Shown here piece by piece: positions 43,228-51,768 of a DNA stretch of 64,000 nt. Every line of letters begins with the position of its first letter. Positions within the stretch are counted from its first letter, which is position 1. The DNA comes from JALOLV01 sp046295175 (GTDB lineage: Bacteria > Bacteroidota > Bacteroidia > Cytophagales > Spirosomataceae). Where the stretch lies: assembly GCA_046295175.1 (NCBI GenBank), contig JBKBNY010000004.1, positions 62,001-126,000 on the forward strand. Direction: 5' to 3'. Both the position numbers and the translations under genes were made by a program. The notes below the pieces were generated by a model. That model was given only the letters and a program-made list of their open reading frames with translations. It did no database searches and was not told where the DNA came from.

Positions 43228-44001
43228 TCACTTTTCCAACCATTTCTTAAAGATAGGTGCTTTTTGGCGGCTAATATCTATTTCAACCGACTGGTATGGT
43301 TCTTTTAATTTTAACATCAACTTGGAGTTTTCTAAGCCCCAAACTCGGCTAATTGCATCAATATTTACGATAAATTGCCTATTTACTCGATAAAATTTAT
43401 TTGGGTCGAGCATACCCTCAATCTCATCCATTGTATCTCCATCAACTACATACTTTTCGTTTGACTTGGTATGTATAAATACCAACGAATCGTAATTAAA
43501 AAAAGCAATATCGTTGGTTTTGATTGGCACCCAAGCATTTCGATGACTACATAAAAAATGTTCTTTATAAACCTGTTTACCTGAACTTCCAGACTGCAAC
43601 ATTTCAACCAATCTGTTGATGTCGAGTGAAGACTTTGACTGGTTTTTATTGATATTCTTAGCTTTTTGAATAGCATTTTGTAAGTCTTCGGGTTCGACTG
43701 GTTTTAACAAATAATCAATACCATTAACCTTAAAAGCTTTTATTGCATATTCGTTATAAGATGTTGTAAAAATAATTGGGCAAGTCAGATTAAACTTTTC
43801 AAATATTTCAAAACTAACACCATCAGAGAGTTGTATATCAGCAAAAATCAAATCAGGCTCCGCATTTTCGCCAAGCCACCTCAGTGCAGTTTTTACACTT
43901 GGTAGAATATCCAATATCTTCAAATCTGCATCAGCCTCGGCAATTTTTATTGTTAATTCCTTGGCAACCAATTTTTCGTCTTCAATAATTATTGCATTCA
44001 T
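43228..44001 (-). CDS. LytTR-family response regulator
   Basis: This 257-residue protein has a receiver domain (residues 1-120: acidic Glu7/Asp8, phospho-acceptor Asp55 in LIFADIQLSDG, and the KPVEPEDL lysine near 102) and a C-terminal LytTR DNA-binding domain (about 150-257: NDIAFFNYDSLVFIHT, FYRVNRQFIVNIDAI). It is immediately upstream of the propeller histidine kinase (6 bp), forming a two-gene operon. The kinase should phosphorylate Asp55 and switch DNA binding. Target promoters are unknown. Confidence 0.93.
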   Translation of the reverse strand: MNAIIIEDEKLVAKELTIKIAEADADLKILDILPSVKTALRWLGENAEPDLIFADIQLSDGVSFEIFEKFNLTCPIIFTTSYNEYAIKAFKVNGIDYLLKPVEPEDLQNAIQKAKNINKNQSKSSLDINRLVEMLQSGSSGKQVYKEHFLCSHRNAWVPIKTNDIAFFNYDSLVFIHTKSNEKYVVDGDTMDEIEGMLDPNKFYRVNRQFIVNIDAISRVWGLENSKLMLKLKEPYQSVEIDISRQKAPIFKKWLEK

Positions 44002-44274
44002 AGCTTTTTGAATTCTAAAGCAACTATTGTAAAAAGTTACTTTAAATAAAGAAATAAGTTATTAAAAATTCTAAAAATTAGAAATGAGTTGACGAAATCA
44101 TGGAATGAATTGCGGAAATTTCGAATTGAATGGTTTTGAAGATTACTACTAAACAATACTAAGAAATTCAATTCAAATTAATTTTTACACATTTCTGTTA
44201 CGATTTAATGCAATTCGACAAGAAAAACTATTTTTAAAGATTATTTTGAAGAACTTTGTACAAAAAATCGACAA

Positions 44275-44682
44275 ATGACCGCTAAAGAAATCGAAATTGT
44301 GAAGAAGAGTTGGAGAAAATTACAGGGCATCAATCCTGAACTCCTTGGCGATGTATTTTACACTAAATTATTTTTGCTAAATCCATCACTCGAAAGAATG
44401 TTTAAAACTCCAAAAGAAATCCAATCAAAAAAACTGATTGATATGCTTCATTCAATTGTGTTGAATCTCGAAAACTTAGATGGATTATCAGATGAAATAG
44501 AGAAAATGGGTAATAGTCATAAAGGATATGGAGCAAAGCCAAAACACTATGATTCGGTCGGGAACGCATTGATTTGGACTTTGGCAAATGCTTTACAAAA
44601 AGATTGGAACGATGATGTCGAGAAAGCTTGGATAACTTGTTACACAATTTTGGCCGAAAAAATGCAAAAAAAATTGGATTGA
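44275..44682 (+). CDS. single-domain globin
   Basis: This 135-residue protein has the length and helix pattern of a single-domain bacterial globin. The proximal haem ligand is His82, in NSHKGYGAKPKHYDSVG, which matches the F-helix/FG motif of flavohaemoglobins and Vitreoscilla-type haemoglobin. Phe43 is a plausible CD1 residue. There is no reductase domain. It may bind O2 or NO in the cytoplasm. It is divergent from the kinase/regulator operon and monocistronic. Its last codons form part of a hairpin (44672-44698). Confidence 0.88.
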   Translation: MTAKEIEIVKKSWRKLQGINPELLGDVFYTKLFLLNPSLERMFKTPKEIQSKKLIDMLHSIVLNLENLDGLSDEIEKMGNSHKGYGAKPKHYDSVGNALIWTLANALQKDWNDDVEKAWITCYTILAEKMQKKLD

Positions 44683-44698
44683 GAAACTCAATCCAATT
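44672..44698. terminator. hairpin between globin and DinB-like gene
   Basis: AATTGGATTGAG and CTCAATCCAATT form a perfect 12-bp stem with an AAA loop. A run of eight A on the left side gives a T-tract for the minus strand, so it best terminates the DinB-like gene that ends at 44720. It overlaps the 3' end of the globin gene. Confidence 0.7.
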
Positions 44699-44719
44699 GG
44701 CATGTATTATTAGGTGTTT

Positions 44720-45274
44720 TTAATACTCATCTTCAAAACCATCATTAAAATAACGGCTACCTCGCACATCTTCATCTTCGTCAGCCGACTTTGGTTTCAT
44801 TTTTTTCAAAATGGCAATTTGCCCAGTGTGATATAAATCATGGTGAATGATTCCGTGCAAAAGTGTATGGAAATCGTACTCTGTGCCTGGAACAATTTCA
44901 TCCAAGAATGAATCATCTTTATCTTCTAAAGCCAACATCAATTCGTCGTGGCTAAGTGTCAATTCCATTTGAAGGGTTTCCCACTCAAATTCATCAATTG
45001 ATTTAAGATTTCCCCAATTGAGTTTATCATTATCAATGACAAATTCTTCGTCTCCGCCAATTTTCTTAACCGCAAAGATTCTCCAACTCGTAATGTGGTA
45101 AATCAATTCGGCAATTGTATGAATATTTTTCTGACGATGACCCGCAGTTTTTGGCTTGATGTCTTTTACAACTTCTAAGACCGAAGGTCCGTGCCACGCT
45201 CCACCATGAAATGCTGCATTGAATAAATTCTTAATTCTTTCGATTTCAATGGTACTTACTTGATTCTCTTCCAT
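44720..45274 (-). CDS. DinB-like four-helix metalloprotein (copy 2)
   Basis: This 184-residue protein has the DinB/YfiT fold pattern. AAFHGGAWHGPSVLEV is an N-terminal motif shared with its neighbour. The three metal-binding histidines are expected in HTIAELIYHITSW and in HGIIHHDLYHTGQIAIL near residue 145. Members are often thiol transferases (bacillithiol, mycothiol) or of unknown function. It has an acidic C-terminal extension (KSADEDEDVRGS) absent from the other copy. It lies 51 bp downstream of a paralogue on the same strand. The exact reaction is unknown. Confidence 0.85.
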   Translation of the reverse strand: MEENQVSTIEIERIKNLFNAAFHGGAWHGPSVLEVVKDIKPKTAGHRQKNIHTIAELIYHITSWRIFAVKKIGGDEEFVIDNDKLNWGNLKSIDEFEWETLQMELTLSHDELMLALEDKDDSFLDEIVPGTEYDFHTLLHGIIHHDLYHTGQIAILKKMKPKSADEDEDVRGSRYFNDGFEDEY

Positions 45275-45325
45275 TTTTATAATTCAAAATATAATAACAA
45301 CCTACAAACAACGAATAATTGATAA

Positions 45326-45781
45326 TCATTCCCACAAAACCCAAATCATACCCAAATGATACGTATCGTGCTGAATGAGACCAGTCAACAATTTATGAAA
45401 ATCGTAATATTGACCCGGAACCATCTTTGCCAATAGTTCATCATCACAACTTTCGAGTTTTTCAACCAATTCGCTTTGAGCCAATTTCAGGTTTTCTATC
45501 AAAATCTTCCAATCTTGTAAGACGTCCTCAGTTCCGTAGTTATCTTCTTCATTGACTAAATCGTAATGAATATCGCCCTCAATCTTTTTGATTACAAATT
45601 TACGCCATGCCGTGAGGTGAAAAACCAACTCTGCAATGGAATGTTTAGAATACGGAAATTTTCTTGATGTTATATCGTTGGGCATGCTCTGCAAAAGTTC
45701 CAAAATAGAAGGACCATGCCAAGCATCACCACGAAATACAGTCTCAAGATTATCAATGATTTTTTCGAGTTCGACTCTCAC
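45326..45781 (-). CDS. DinB-like four-helix metalloprotein (copy 1)
   Basis: This 151-residue protein is a paralogue of its downstream neighbour. It shares FRGDAWHGPSILELLQ, HSIAELVFHLTAWRKFVIKK and the C-terminal HDTYHLGMIWVL with conserved histidines that would bind a metal. The two lie in tandem and probably share a promoter. Tandem DinB-like genes of this type recur in Bacteroidota. Substrate and metal are unknown. Confidence 0.85.
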   Translation of the reverse strand: MRVELEKIIDNLETVFRGDAWHGPSILELLQSMPNDITSRKFPYSKHSIAELVFHLTAWRKFVIKKIEGDIHYDLVNEEDNYGTEDVLQDWKILIENLKLAQSELVEKLESCDDELLAKMVPGQYYDFHKLLTGLIQHDTYHLGMIWVLWE

Positions 45782-45858
45782 GATTTACAAATCTTAGTTT
45801 TGTTTGAAGTAACTGAATACAAAATACGGTTTAATTTTTGTTTTATTCAACTATTAAA

Positions 45859-45891
45859 CAAAAAAAGAGGTCTCCAAATTTGAAGACCTCT
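45859..45891 (-). terminator. terminator of the uronate operon
   Basis: AGAGGTCT and AGACCTCT form an 8-bp stem with a 10-nt loop, followed on the minus strand by a run of seven T. It lies 7 bp beyond the stop of the last operon gene (45898). Confidence 0.85.
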
Positions 45892-45897
45892 CTAATA

Positions 45898-46323
45898 TTA
45901 AGGAATTTTAACGGCTTGTCTGGCAAGGAGTTTCCAAGCACCCTTTTGTTTTTGGAACACCAAAAGTATTGAAAGTCTGGTAGAACCTGCCACTCCTCCG
46001 TTATTTGTTTCGGCTGCCAATTTATGCCTTACTAAAGCAGTATTGCCAACAATGCGAATCGTTTGGTCCGAGAGATTGATGGTTACAAAATCAGATTTAC
46101 CAGACGCTATAGCTTCTACAAATTGAGTTTTGTCTTCAATTAAACCGTTAGAATGACCATAAGTCAACTCATTTGCAGCAATTGATTCTAAATCTGTACG
46201 ATTCCCGCTTACCATCGCATTTTTCAAAAATTCAACGGCTTTTCCCACTGCAACCTCATCTTTTGATTGTGCAAATGTCGAAATGCTAAATAACGTCAAT
46301 AGAATTAAAAGAGTATTTTTCAT
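45898..46323 (-). CDS. secreted NTF2-like protein (DUF4440 type)
   Basis: This 141-residue protein has a signal peptide (cleavage near residue 19, STFAQ) followed by a SnoaL/NTF2-like fold: VEFLKNAMVSGNRTDLESI, ANELTYGHSNGLIEDKTQFVEAI, and the strands VRHKLAAETN and STRLSILLVFQKQKGAWKLLARQ. Such folds bind small hydrophobic or polar ligands and some catalyse isomerisation. It lies 13 bp after the hexuronate transporter gene and is the last gene of the uronate operon, so it may assist uronate or oligosaccharide handling in the periplasm. Its role is not established. Confidence 0.82.
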   Translation of the reverse strand: MKNTLLILLTLFSISTFAQSKDEVAVGKAVEFLKNAMVSGNRTDLESIAANELTYGHSNGLIEDKTQFVEAIASGKSDFVTINLSDQTIRIVGNTALVRHKLAAETNNGGVAGSTRLSILLVFQKQKGAWKLLARQAVKIP

Positions 46324-46336
46324 AGTTGAATAGTAA

Positions 46337-47632
46337 TTAGATTTCTACTTGTTTTTCTTTTGGAACCAACAAATGCATGATAAACCAAGCCAACAAATAA
46401 GCTGCTCCACAAATACAAAACATTATAAAATACCCAGTTTGAATATCACCTATGCGGGTATAATACACAAACATATTTTTTTGGACTAACCAAGACAATA
46501 AAATACCACCGATTCCGCCAAACATTCCGCCAATGCCAGTTACTGAAGCGGTTGCTTTCTTAGGGAACATATCAGAAACCGTCGTGAAAATATTAGCACT
46601 CCATGCTTGGTGAGCCGAAGCCGCAATACCGATTACCAAAACAGCTAACCACATATTTATTGCACCTACATATTGAGCAAAAAGTACTGGCAACACGGCA
46701 AAAGCGTAAATCAGCATACTGGTTTTACGTGCTTTAAATGCCGACCAATTGTTATTTATGAGTTTGAGTGGCAACCAACCGCCAGCGATACTTCCGATAC
46801 TACCAATGATGTAAACCATCGCCGATGGCCAAATAATCTCAGTTTTTGAAAGGTTGTACTGCTTCATCAAGAAATCTGGCAACCAAAACAAATAAAACCA
46901 CCAAACAGGGTCAGATAAAAATTTACCAATTGCAAAAGCCCAAGTTTGTCTAAATGTCAATAGTTTGAACCATGAAGTTTTCTCTTGAACAACAACCTCC
47001 TCTTTATCGGCATGAATGTAATCATACTCTTCTTTTGAAAGGCGTTTTTGTTTGTTTGGGACTTCATAAAAAATAAACCACAGAAACAACCAAAAGAAAC
47101 CAATAACACCAGTAAGGATAAATGCCCATTTCCAACCCCAAGTTTCGGCAATTGCTGGCACAGTCAGCGGAACTAAAATTGCTCCGATATTCGTCCCCGA
47201 ATTGAAAACACCAGTAGCTAAGGCCCTTTCTTTTCTCGGAAACCACTCAGCTGTTGCTTTGATTGCAGCAGGAAAATTCCCAGCTTCGGTAACGCCTAAG
47301 AATACACGAGCGATTATAAAACCAAAAGTACCAGTTACAAAAGCGTGTCCAACTGCTGCTACACTCCAAAGACCTGTGGCAATGGCATAACCTAATTTTG
47401 TACCGAATTTATCGACAAAATTACCTGCAAACAACATCCCAAAGGCATAAGCAAGTTTAAAGGCAATTTCGATGTTTGCATAATCATTGACTTCTTGTTC
47501 GGGAGTCCAATTAAATGCCTCAGCCAAATAAGGCTTTAAATAACTGATGACATTTCTATCAAGATAGTTTATTGTAGTAGCCATAAAGACCAAACTACAA
47601 ATTGTCCATCTGTAATTGCCAATTTTTTTCAT
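46337..47632 (-). CDS. exuT: MFS hexuronate transporter (ExuT-like)
   Basis: This 431-residue membrane protein has twelve predicted helices and the features of the anion:cation symporter family of the MFS: FMATTINYLDRNVISYL in helix 1, GVTEAGNFPAAIKATAEWFPRKERALATG in helix 4-5 (typical of hexuronate transporters), and SDPVWWFYLFWLPDFL in the second half. It imports galacturonate and glucuronate across the inner membrane with protons. It is between uxaC and a DUF4440 gene, in the order expected for a uronate operon. Gene order and motifs agree, so the call is strong. Confidence 0.9.
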   Translation of the reverse strand: MKKIGNYRWTICSLVFMATTINYLDRNVISYLKPYLAEAFNWTPEQEVNDYANIEIAFKLAYAFGMLFAGNFVDKFGTKLGYAIATGLWSVAAVGHAFVTGTFGFIIARVFLGVTEAGNFPAAIKATAEWFPRKERALATGVFNSGTNIGAILVPLTVPAIAETWGWKWAFILTGVIGFFWLFLWFIFYEVPNKQKRLSKEEYDYIHADKEEVVVQEKTSWFKLLTFRQTWAFAIGKFLSDPVWWFYLFWLPDFLMKQYNLSKTEIIWPSAMVYIIGSIGSIAGGWLPLKLINNNWSAFKARKTSMLIYAFAVLPVLFAQYVGAINMWLAVLVIGIAASAHQAWSANIFTTVSDMFPKKATASVTGIGGMFGGIGGILLSWLVQKNMFVYYTRIGDIQTGYFIMFCICGAAYLLAWFIMHLLVPKEKQVEI

Positions 47633-47676
47633 TGTCTAATAATTAGGTTATGTTGTAAAAGGGTTGAATTTTTAAT

Positions 47677-49077
47677 TTAGAACCCAAAATAGTTCTTGGT
47701 ATTGTTGTAGCAAATATCCTCCACCATTTTGCCAATCCATTCAATATCATTTGGTAATTCGCCGTTTTCTACGTCATTTCCAAAAATATTACACAAAATC
47801 CTGCGGAAATACTCATGTCGAGGATACGAAAGAAAACTTCTTGAGTCGGTCAACATTCCGATAAATCGACTCAATAGCCCCATATTTGATAAAGCATTGA
47901 TTTGCTTTTCCATTCCGTCTTTTTGGTCTAAAAACCACCATCCAGAACCAAATTGTACTTTTCCGGCAACCGAACCATCATTGAAATTACCAATCATGGT
48001 AGCCATCAATTCATTATCTCTCGGGTTAAGATTATAAAGAATTGTCTTTGTTAGCTGGTTATGATTATCTAATCTATCTAAGAATTTTGAAATTGCTCTG
48101 CCTTGTTCAAAATCGCCAATTGAATCCCAACCCGTATCAGGGCCAAGTTCACGTAAGCGACGAGTATTGTTATTTCTCAAAGCACCAAGGTGATATTGCT
48201 GAATCCAACCTTTTTCCCAATCCCAAACTGCAAAGATTTCGAGCATTGCCGATTTAAACTTCAAAATTTCAGTTTGGTCGAGTTGACCATTATTTCTGAT
48301 TTTATGAAAAATCGCTTTTATTTCACCTTCGTTGTAGTCTTCGGCATAAATTTGCTCCAATCCATGGTCAGAAACCTTACAACCAACTGTTGCAAAGAAA
48401 TCATGGCGGTTTTTGAGAGCATCTAAAAACGAATTGTAATCATTAATCGACTGATTAGAAGCCGCTTCAAGTTTATTTATGTATTGATTAAATGTTGCGG
48501 TATTTTCAACAGCCATTGCTTTATCTGGACGAAAAGCAGGTAGTACATTTACCCCAATTTTTTCATCACGAATTTGCTGATGAAACTCCAAATTATCAAT
48601 TGGGTCATCGGTGGTACACAATGTCTCTACATTCATTTTGCGTAGTAGCCCACGAACTGAATATTCTGGAGTTTGAATCAAGGCATTGCATTCATCATAA
48701 ATTTTCTTGGCTGATTTACCATTCAGAATATCATTGATGCCAAAATAACGCTGTAATTCGAGGTGAGTCCAGTGATAAAGTGGATTCCGCATCGTATAAG
48801 GCACAGTTTCGGCCCACTTTTCAAACTTTTCGTAATCAGATTTGTCTCCGGTACAATAGCTTTCATCTACACCATTTGTACGCATCGCACGCCATTTGTA
48901 ATGGTCACCGTAAAGCCAAAGCTGGGTTATATTTTCGAATCTTTTATCAGAAGCAATTTGGTCGGGAGGTAAATGATTATGATAATCAATAATCGGCATC
49001 TTCTTGGCAAATTCGTGGTATAAAACACGTGCCGTCTCGGTCTGCAATAAAAAGTCTTTGTCTAAAAAAGATTTCAT
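47677..49077 (-). CDS. uxaC: glucuronate/galacturonate isomerase
   Basis: This 466-residue protein is full length for uronate isomerase of the amidohydrolase superfamily: FAKKMPIIDYHNHLPPDQIA carries the metal-site HxH, CTTDDPIDNLEFH is a mid-protein active-site strand, and FVSYPRHEYFRR-like and GMLTDSRSFLSYPRH motifs follow near the C-terminus. It converts D-galacturonate to D-tagaturonate and D-glucuronate to D-fructuronate in the cytoplasm. It lies 84 bp downstream of uxaB and 44 bp upstream of exuT in one operon. Confidence 0.95.
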   Translation of the reverse strand: MKSFLDKDFLLQTETARVLYHEFAKKMPIIDYHNHLPPDQIASDKRFENITQLWLYGDHYKWRAMRTNGVDESYCTGDKSDYEKFEKWAETVPYTMRNPLYHWTHLELQRYFGINDILNGKSAKKIYDECNALIQTPEYSVRGLLRKMNVETLCTTDDPIDNLEFHQQIRDEKIGVNVLPAFRPDKAMAVENTATFNQYINKLEAASNQSINDYNSFLDALKNRHDFFATVGCKVSDHGLEQIYAEDYNEGEIKAIFHKIRNNGQLDQTEILKFKSAMLEIFAVWDWEKGWIQQYHLGALRNNNTRRLRELGPDTGWDSIGDFEQGRAISKFLDRLDNHNQLTKTILYNLNPRDNELMATMIGNFNDGSVAGKVQFGSGWWFLDQKDGMEKQINALSNMGLLSRFIGMLTDSRSFLSYPRHEYFRRILCNIFGNDVENGELPNDIEWIGKMVEDICYNNTKNYFGF

Positions 49078-49161
49078 TAATTAGATAATTGAATTAGAAT
49101 TCTCAAAAGTACTTGGTCTAATATCCAAAAACAAATAAATTTTCTTTCAATAATGATATTT

Positions 49162-50661
49162 TTATGACACTGTACTCATAATTGATGTACGGTTTAGTAT
49201 ATTTTTTACTCCATTGTGAATCATGAAGTCAAGATTTTGGGTAATCGAATCGGCAAGCCCATCAATTTGAGCTAAGTCTTGCTCCCATAATTCTTTTGAT
49301 TTTAGAATCACATTTACAAGTTCACCGAGATTATCACCATAGTTCTTCGAATACTTTGAAAACAATTCAGCCTTACTATCATTTATCAAATATTCTTCGT
49401 TGTTAGCAGTACCGTAAAACTTATTGCCATCAATTCTTATATTTCTCATAAAAAGAATGTATGCCGCAAAACCAATTGACATGTATTTCGGAACACAGCC
49501 CATTTTAGTTGCATATTGAAAAAACGTAGCACCATTACGCATCCACATTTTTTGAGAATAATTAGCCGAAATGCTAAGCCATTTATGGTCGAGTGTTGGA
49601 TTTGAAAAACGGTCGAGAACTTGCGAACCGAATCTCTGAACTACTTTACTATCAATTTTGTAAGGTATTCCGTTTGCAATATCTGAAAACATCAAATTGT
49701 AGATAAAACCTCGAAAGGATTCATCTTTCATAGCATCTTTAACTGTATCGAAACCACTCAAAAATGCCAATGCACAACTCAAAGTATGCGTTCCGTTAAG
49801 CATTCTGAGTTTCAATTCTTTGTATTTTTCGATATTGTTTTCGATGATTACACCTTCATCAACAGAAGCAAAAGAAAGGATTCTTTTAACTTTTTCATCA
49901 CCCTCAATCGCCCAAAGTAGATATGGTTCGGCAATTATCATTAAATCATCGCGATAACCTAATTGATTTGATAACTTTTGGAATTCAACTTCATTTGGTT
50001 TACCCGGAACAATTCTATCAACCAACGAATTACAAAATGTATTGGCGGTTTCTAACCAATCAATAAAATCTGAATCAAGGTTATTGAGGTGGGCTAATTC
50101 AATGACGATTTCTTGGAGTTTAGTACCGTTATCGCTAATTAATTCGGTCGGAATAATAATGAGTCCTTTTGATTTATCAGCCTTGAAAGCTTTACATCTT
50201 TCGTATAGTACTGCTAATAATTTTCCGGGAAATGAAATGGGGGGATTTGATGAAATATCGTCTTGAATCAATTGGATTCCGACCTCGGTTGTATTTGAAA
50301 TGACAATTTGCAAATCATCAGATTTTGCAAAATCAATAATGTCATTCCATTGAGATTTTGCCGAAAGAACTCTACTTATTGCAGTGCAAATGGTTGTTCT
50401 TTCAATTTCTTCACCATCTTCGATTCCTCTTTCGCAAATAGTGTAAAGATTATTTTGACGCTCAAATGCAAAAGAATCGCCTGAATCTGTTGATTTTACA
50501 ACTACAATCCCACCATCAAAAATACCTTGTTTATTTGCTTTATCAATCAAAAAATCAGGAAGACCACGCAACAAAACGCCTGTTCCAAACTGTAAAACTT
50601 TTTCTTTCTGTGGTTTATTTAGATTAGTATTTTGTAGTATTTGATTTGAAAGAGTATTCAT
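49162..50661 (-). CDS. uxaB: tagaturonate reductase (altronate oxidoreductase)
   Basis: This 499-residue protein belongs to the mannitol dehydrogenase family of long-chain reductases: VLQFGTGVLLRGLPDFL at the N-terminus, STDSGDSFAFERQNNLYTI, VDRIVPGKPNEVEF (family signature), and KLRMLNGTHTLSCALAFLSG near residue 290 with the catalytic Lys and Asn-His region. UxaB reduces tagaturonate to altronate with NADH, the step following UxaC. It sits 12 bp after the CE8 esterase gene and 84 bp before uxaC. Altronate dehydratase (UxaA) is not in the window. Confidence 0.92.
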   Translation of the reverse strand: MNTLSNQILQNTNLNKPQKEKVLQFGTGVLLRGLPDFLIDKANKQGIFDGGIVVVKSTDSGDSFAFERQNNLYTICERGIEDGEEIERTTICTAISRVLSAKSQWNDIIDFAKSDDLQIVISNTTEVGIQLIQDDISSNPPISFPGKLLAVLYERCKAFKADKSKGLIIIPTELISDNGTKLQEIVIELAHLNNLDSDFIDWLETANTFCNSLVDRIVPGKPNEVEFQKLSNQLGYRDDLMIIAEPYLLWAIEGDEKVKRILSFASVDEGVIIENNIEKYKELKLRMLNGTHTLSCALAFLSGFDTVKDAMKDESFRGFIYNLMFSDIANGIPYKIDSKVVQRFGSQVLDRFSNPTLDHKWLSISANYSQKMWMRNGATFFQYATKMGCVPKYMSIGFAAYILFMRNIRIDGNKFYGTANNEEYLINDSKAELFSKYSKNYGDNLGELVNVILKSKELWEQDLAQIDGLADSITQNLDFMIHNGVKNILNRTSIMSTVS

Positions 50662-50673
50662 AATTTCTAATTT

Positions 50674-51744
50674 TCAAGGCTTTAGACTTTTCCATTTATC
50701 ACCAAAAACCCAAGATGGTGTGATAGATTTTGCCAAATTCTTTTCAATATTATCTTTATGCCAGTCGAAATCTTCGGTAGGACGATGACAATTAAAATAA
50801 TAGACTCTTCTACCCCATTCGATTGGTTTTGGAGCAGCAGTCACCCAATAAATATCGGCATCGGCCATGTTTTCGTCAAATTTACAGTCAATAAGGTAGA
50901 ACTGGGCTTCTCGGTGAAAACGGCCTAATTTGTAGCCTTTGTCTCCTTCAAAAGTACAATTTTTCAAAACTGTTTTCTGGTCTTTGTTTCCAGAACCATC
51001 GTGCCAAATAGCAGCATTCATATTGTGACAAATAAATTTGCAGTTTTCGGCATAAGCCCATCCTCTCGGACAATAAAAATCAACATGACCTTCCATTATA
51101 CAATTTTTGAAATAGAAAAGCCCTCCTTCTACATCCCAAGGACTAACGGTATCGCCTCCACCTGCTCTAAACGTACAATTGATAAAACTTAGACGAGTAG
51201 CTCCGGGCATGGAACGAAATGCAAATTGATGCCCATCTTTTCTTACAATTTTAGTACCTTCGGCCTCTCCTTTTTCTCTCGGAAGAGTATACCTATCGCG
51301 TGTCACATTGTTTTGATTACCAGATTCATTTTGACAAATTATCATCGAGTCTCCCTTTACTTCAAAACCATAATTATTGATTACAGACAGATTTTCGAAT
51401 ACAATATCATGGCCTTTAACATTGATGGTAGCCGCCCCGAAATCATCAGGATTCTGACATCTCCAAACATCACGGGGTAGAGATATTTTGATAATGACAC
51501 CTTTTTCAGATTCTCCTTTCAATCGAAAAAATGATTTTGTAATCATCAATTTCTCGGCATAAACTCCGTTTTTGATGTATATTAATCTCTTGGTCTGAGT
51601 AGTTGTATCGAGGCTATTAATTGCTTCTTGGATACTCCTAAAATCACCTTTTCCATCTTTTGAAACGATTATTTTTTGAGAAAATCCACGAAAAGACAAA
51701 AATGTAAGGGTAATTAATAAGAAAATTTGATTAGAATGCTTCAT
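50674..51744 (-). CDS. secreted pectinesterase (CE8), divergent active site
   Basis: This 356-residue protein has a signal peptide (cleavage near residue 22, GFSQ) and a right-handed beta-helix typical of CE8: KIIVSKDGKGDFRSIQEAI, then IYIKNGVYAEKL. The catalytic aspartates of the family would be in GGDTVSPWDVEGGLFYF and GHVDFYCPRGWAYAEN. The second motif departs from the common VDFIFG and instead reads VDFYCPRG. A conserved Arg is found in YKLGRFHREAQ. It removes methyl esters from pectin to give pectate, before lyase and hydrolase attack. The position between a GH105 and uxaB supports the role. The altered motif may reflect another esterified substrate. Confidence 0.85.
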   Translation of the reverse strand: MKHSNQIFLLITLTFLSFRGFSQKIIVSKDGKGDFRSIQEAINSLDTTTQTKRLIYIKNGVYAEKLMITKSFFRLKGESEKGVIIKISLPRDVWRCQNPDDFGAATINVKGHDIVFENLSVINNYGFEVKGDSMIICQNESGNQNNVTRDRYTLPREKGEAEGTKIVRKDGHQFAFRSMPGATRLSFINCTFRAGGGDTVSPWDVEGGLFYFKNCIMEGHVDFYCPRGWAYAENCKFICHNMNAAIWHDGSGNKDQKTVLKNCTFEGDKGYKLGRFHREAQFYLIDCKFDENMADADIYWVTAAPKPIEWGRRVYYFNCHRPTEDFDWHKDNIEKNLAKSITPSWVFGDKWKSLKP

Positions 51745-51768
51745 TCATTTTGGGTTTGATAAATTGGC

